Below are positions 61,458 through 64,000 of a stretch of DNA of 64,000 nt, piece by piece. Position 1 is the first letter of the stretch. Each line of letters opens with the position of its first letter. Made by a program: the position numbers and the translations under genes. The notes under the pieces were generated by a model. That model had not been told where the DNA came from. It was given only the letters and a program-made list of their open reading frames with translations, and ran no database searches. This DNA comes from Actinoplanes sp. KI2 (GTDB lineage: Bacteria; Actinomycetota; Actinomycetes; Mycobacteriales; Micromonosporaceae): assembly GCF_025630775.1 (NCBI RefSeq), contig NZ_JAOSZE010000001.1, positions 1 to 64,000 on the forward strand, given 5' to 3'.

Positions 61458-62057
61458 GTGGGAGGGTTTGCGGCGGTGGTGCTGGCCGGTGGCGCGGCAC
61501 GGCGGATGGGCGGCGCGGACAAGCCGAGGCTGCCCGTCGGAGGCCAGTCCATGCTGACCCGGGTGCTGGCCGCGGTGCATGACGCCGACCCGCGCATCGT
61601 GGTCGGCCCGGTCCCGCCGGACCTGCCGGTGCCGGTGCACTCCACCCGCGAGGACCCGCCCGGCGGCGGCCCGGTGGCGGCCACCTCGGCCGGTCTCGCG
61701 CTGGTCCCGGCGGAGGTCACGTTCACCGCCCTGCTCGCCGCCGACCTGCCGTTGCTGACCGGCGAGGCGATCGACGTGCTGCGGCTGACCGCGGAGTCGG
61801 CGCCGATGCAGGGCGCCGTTTACCGGGACGCCGAGGGTCGCCGGCAGATGCTGTGCGGGGTGTGGCGGACGGCCGCGCTGCGCGACGCGGTCGGCCGGCT
61901 GGAGGAGGAGCGGGGCGACCTGCACGGCGCGTCGGTTCGCGAGCTGATGGAGCATTTGCGGGTGGCCGAGGTGTCCTGGCGCCGACCCGGCCCGCCGCCC
62001 TGGTTCGACTGCGACACCGACGACGACCTGCGGACGGCCGAGGAGTGGGCGCGATGA
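61458..62057 (+). CDS. mobA: Molybdenum cofactor guanylyltransferase MobA
   Basis: 199 residues from a GTG. 'AAVVLAGGAARRMGGADKPRLPVGG' is the GTP-binding GGxxxRxGxxK motif, 'LLAADLPLL' carries the Mg-binding Asp, and 'FDCDTDDDLRTAEEWA' matches the family end. It transfers GMP to MPT to give MGD. The stop overlaps the ATG of the next ORF (ATGA). Confidence 0.93.
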   Translation: MGGFAAVVLAGGAARRMGGADKPRLPVGGQSMLTRVLAAVHDADPRIVVGPVPPDLPVPVHSTREDPPGGGPVAATSAGLALVPAEVTFTALLAADLPLLTGEAIDVLRLTAESAPMQGAVYRDAEGRRQMLCGVWRTAALRDAVGRLEEERGDLHGASVRELMEHLRVAEVSWRRPGPPPWFDCDTDDDLRTAEEWAR

Positions 62058-62178
62058 GCAGCGAGCCGGACGGCGCGATGAGCAGCGAGCCGGACGGCCG
62101 AGGAGCAGGCGCGATGAGCCGAGGAGCAGGCGCGATGAGCAGTGCGGCGGACGGCCGCGGAGCAGGCGCGATGAGCAG
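62050..62178. repeat. Tandem repeat of RBS-start cassette after mobA
   Basis: The segment ggagcaggcgcgatgagc and its relatives occur five times with spacings of 24, 36, 21 and 36 bp, all multiples of three. The source is probably the mobA end (gaggagtgggcgcgatgagc). Confidence 0.85.
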
Positions 62179-62413
62179 CGAGCTGGACGACTGGATCGCC
62201 AAGGCCGGCCGGGAACTGGGCCTGGATCCGGCGGACGTGCCCACGCAGGCGGTGCTCGACCTCGCCAAGGACGTCGCGCACGGCGTATTGCGCCCGGGTG
62301 CCCCGGTCACGGCGTACCTCATGGGGGTTGCCGTGGGTCGCGGAGCGGATCCCGCGGTCGTCGCCGAACGCCTCAGCAAGCTCGCGCTCTCCTGGCGGGC
62401 TCCAACCCTCTGA
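62054..62413 (+). CDS. DUF6457-like protein with iterated start codons
   Basis: Up to 119 residues. ATG at 62054 overlaps the mobA stop. Four more in-frame ATGs (62078, 62114, 62135, 62171) follow; each opens MS(S/R), and those at 62114, 62135 and 62171 have a GGAGCAGG sequence eight bases upstream. The conserved domain begins only after 62171: 'LDDWIAKAGRELGLDPADVPTQAVLDLAKDVAHGVLRPGAPVTAYLMGVAVGRGAD', 80 residues. In relatives this domain is often encoded beside or fused to MobA, suggesting a Moco role. Which ATG is used cannot be told from sequence. Confidence 0.8.
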   Translation: MSSEPDGAMSSEPDGRGAGAMSRGAGAMSSAADGRGAGAMSSELDDWIAKAGRELGLDPADVPTQAVLDLAKDVAHGVLRPGAPVTAYLMGVAVGRGADPAVVAERLSKLALSWRAPTL

Positions 62414-62452
62414 GGACGCTCGGTAGGGTGGCGGAAACGGAGGTGCGCGATC

Positions 62453-63538
62453 ATGACGGCAGACAGCGCCGCGGGCGAGTCGAACGACAACATCCTGCTC
62501 GACGAGCCGACCACGGCTGACCTGCGGGCGAAGGTGACCGAGGCCTGGCGGGACTTCGCCGCGGCCCTCTCCTCGCTGCTGTCTTCGCTGGCCCCGGGAT
62601 CGCACATCGATCTGACGCTCGACCCGACCGCGTCCGGCACGGGCATGGCCGTCTATTCGGTGAGCATTCGGGTGCTGCCGGAAAAGGTGGTCGAGGCGCT
62701 CGCGGTCGGCAACGCCGGCCTGCCCGAGGGCTACCGGATGGATCGCGCCGCGGTCGCCGACCTGGTCGCGCTCGGCTGGTCGCCGCCGGGCGTGCTGGCC
62801 GGCTCCGGCGACTCGTTCGGTCTGCGCTCCAGCCAGGACAGGTCGGCCCAGCTCGCCGCGGTCGTCTCCCGCACCCTGCGCGACGTGTACGGCGCACCGC
62901 ACCCCGCCTTCCTGGTCTACCTCGTGCACGACGAGGAGGACGAGCCGATCGAGACCGCGCCGCTGGCCACCGCCCGCAACGAGCCGAACATCGGCGAGGT
63001 GCTGGACCTCGACGACCTGGACGACGACGGCGAGCTGTCCGCGGCGCTGGCCACCGCGGCCGACGAGGTCGTGCCGTTGGAAGAGCGGGTGCGCACGGTC
63101 GTCGCGACCATGTCGAAGACGCCGGTCGACCAGCTTCAGGTGGACAACGACGGCGACATCGGCATCCGGGCCGGCTCGGCCATGGTGTTCGTCCGGGTTC
63201 GCGACAATCCGCCGCTGGTGGATGTCTTCTCGCCGATCCTCACCGAGGTCGAGCCGACCGAGCAGCTCTACGTGAAGCTGTCCGAGCTGACCAACCGCAT
63301 GCCGATCGGCCGTCTCTACTGCGCGAAGGACACGGTCTGGGCCTCGATCCCGGTCTTCGGCCGCAACTTCCAGGCCACCCATCTGATGCTCGCCGTGCAG
63401 GTGATGACCGGCCTGGCCGACGAGCTCGACGACCGGCTGCACGGCGAGTTCGGCGGCAAGCGCTTCTTCGGCGAGGGCGACAAGCCCAGCCCGACGAAGC
63501 AGAGCGCCGAGGACCACCGCACCGGCATGTATCTCTAG
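62453..63538 (+). CDS. YbjN-domain protein (T3SS-chaperone-like fold)
   Basis: 361 residues from an ATG with GGAGGTG nine bases upstream. N-terminal half 'LPEGYRMDRAAVADLVALGWSPP' and C-terminal 'GDIGIRAGSAMVFVRVRDNPPLVDVFSPILTEVEPTEQLYVKLSELTNRMPIGRLYCAKDTVWASIPVFGRNF' match the YbjN/TY-chaperone family. An acidic linker ('DLDDLDDDGELS') separates them. Cytosolic, no membrane segment. Family role is thought to be peptide or protein binding; partner unknown. Confidence 0.85.
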   Translation: MTADSAAGESNDNILLDEPTTADLRAKVTEAWRDFAAALSSLLSSLAPGSHIDLTLDPTASGTGMAVYSVSIRVLPEKVVEALAVGNAGLPEGYRMDRAAVADLVALGWSPPGVLAGSGDSFGLRSSQDRSAQLAAVVSRTLRDVYGAPHPAFLVYLVHDEEDEPIETAPLATARNEPNIGEVLDLDDLDDDGELSAALATAADEVVPLEERVRTVVATMSKTPVDQLQVDNDGDIGIRAGSAMVFVRVRDNPPLVDVFSPILTEVEPTEQLYVKLSELTNRMPIGRLYCAKDTVWASIPVFGRNFQATHLMLAVQVMTGLADELDDRLHGEFGGKRFFGEGDKPSPTKQSAEDHRTGMYL

Positions 63539-64000
63539 GTCAGCGGCACGAAGCCGATCCGGTCCAGGGTGGACAGATCGGCCACGCCCAGGCCGGTGTC
63601 GCCGAGCATCCACAGCTGGTCCCCGATCACCAGGGACCGGCGGATCGGCGCGCCCGTCAGGTTGCCGCCCGGCCGAATCGTTCCGTTGCGCACGTGCACG
63701 GCGACCGCGCCGTTGGTGCGTCCGTTGACCGGCACCACGAGCAACTGCGTCGCCGGCCACCACAGCACCGCATGCGGATCGAACTCGGCCTCCGATGTGG
63801 AATCCGCCAGCACGTGCTGCGCCAACCGTCGCGGGTGCGCCGGGTCGGCAACATCGAAGAGCGAAATTCCCAGACCTTCCCGTACGCCTTGAGCACTGGC
63901 CTCCTGGCCGATCCCGACCAGCAGGTCGCCCCCGACCGGCTGCAGGTGCGCCGAATAGCCCGTGATCTTGAGCGACCCGCTGACCGTCGGGTGCGCCGGG
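63535..64000 (-). CDS. Beta-propeller domain protein (5' part outside the window)
   Basis: The visible C-terminal ~155 residues (stop at 63535) contain repeated propeller blades: 'TVSGSLKITGYSAHLQPVGGDLLVGIGQEAS', 'GISLFDVADPAHPRRLAQHVL', 'FDPHAVLWWPATQLLVVPV', 'DQLWMLGDTGLGVADLSTLDRIGFVPL'. The 'SLFDVADP' and 'GYSAHL' phrases are typical of the PF09826-type secreted propellers of actinobacteria. The start and any signal peptide lie right of the window. Its stop overlaps the YbjN-gene stop by a few bases, convergently. Confidence 0.85.
   Translation of the reverse strand, partial: PAHPTVSGSLKITGYSAHLQPVGGDLLVGIGQEASAQGVREGLGISLFDVADPAHPRRLAQHVLADSTSEAEFDPHAVLWWPATQLLVVPVNGRTNGAVAVHVRNGTIRPGGNLTGAPIRRSLVIGDQLWMLGDTGLGVADLSTLDRIGFVPLT

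Noticed and set aside
1..64000. CRISPR arrays, insertion sequences, prophage or integrase genes
   Set aside because: No regular repeat-spacer pattern, transposase, integrase or phage structural motif was seen; repeats here are contiguous tandem arrays.

Overview
The window is high-GC actinobacterial DNA. Gene content and order point to a Micromonosporaceae chromosome (Actinoplanes/Micromonospora type). The genus is inferred from gene order and protein character, not from a marker RNA; I saw no rRNA, tRNA or CRISPR array. The left edge is origin-proximal: 1-1500 has three perfect parS sites (GTTTCACGTGAAAC), a small DnaA-box cluster and short tandem repeats, and the genes that follow are the set normally found beside parAB.

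Layout. 1501-16747: HIT-like protein, Ddl-like ATP-grasp enzyme, PLP aminotransferase, GNAT protein, CwlM-type amidase, trxA, trxB, anti-sigma, sigM, pseudokinase, murJ, unknown, cca/pcnA, ogt. Most run leftward and keep the conserved murJ-sigM-trxB-trxA-cwlM order. 16885-23845: ino1 with its PadR regulator and a 23-bp palindromic operator, then divergently a DUF5318 protein, a bifunctional PBP and a GT87-like membrane protein. 24494-36931: a proline-rich membrane protein, endonuclease IV, an anchored secreted protein, rpsF-ssb-rpsR-rplI, an unusual 1228-residue Trp-rich repeat membrane protein, and dnaB. 37375-41754: zinc-ribbon protein, GT87-like protein, GGDEF-EAL enzyme. 42247-45180: moaC-mog-moeA-(small repeat ORF)-moaE. 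45236-54400: GT87-like protein, DoxX, AAA ATPase behind a CTAG-rich control region, LppU-like protein, prepilin peptidase, an EndoQ-UvrD fusion, metallophosphoesterase. 54907-64000: moaD-moaA, methyltransferase, FN3K-like kinase, GNAT, DUF4192, fdhD, mobA-DUF6457, YbjN-like protein and the 3' part of a beta-propeller protein.

How the genes work together. One block serves envelope biogenesis (murJ with its pseudokinase, CwlM-like regulator, PBP, Ddl-like enzyme) and redox/stress control (sigM/anti-sigma, thioredoxin system). A second block is replication and translation (rpsF-ssb-rpsR-rplI, dnaB). The third makes and delivers molybdenum cofactor: moaC, mog, moeA, moaE, moaD, moaA, fdhD and mobA in three clusters over 20 kb.

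Standing out: (1) two Moco-gene junctions where a ribosome-binding-site/start-codon cassette has been tandemly copied in frame, one creating a 56-codon ORF coupled by ATGA overlaps to both neighbours; (2) an EndoQ-like PHP nuclease fused to a UvrD/PcrA-type helicase; (3) a CwlM-like amidase, a kinase and a Ddl-like enzyme each with altered catalytic residues; (4) many in-frame or intergenic minisatellites; (5) a fourth parS inside moaA and several DnaA boxes far from the expected origin.
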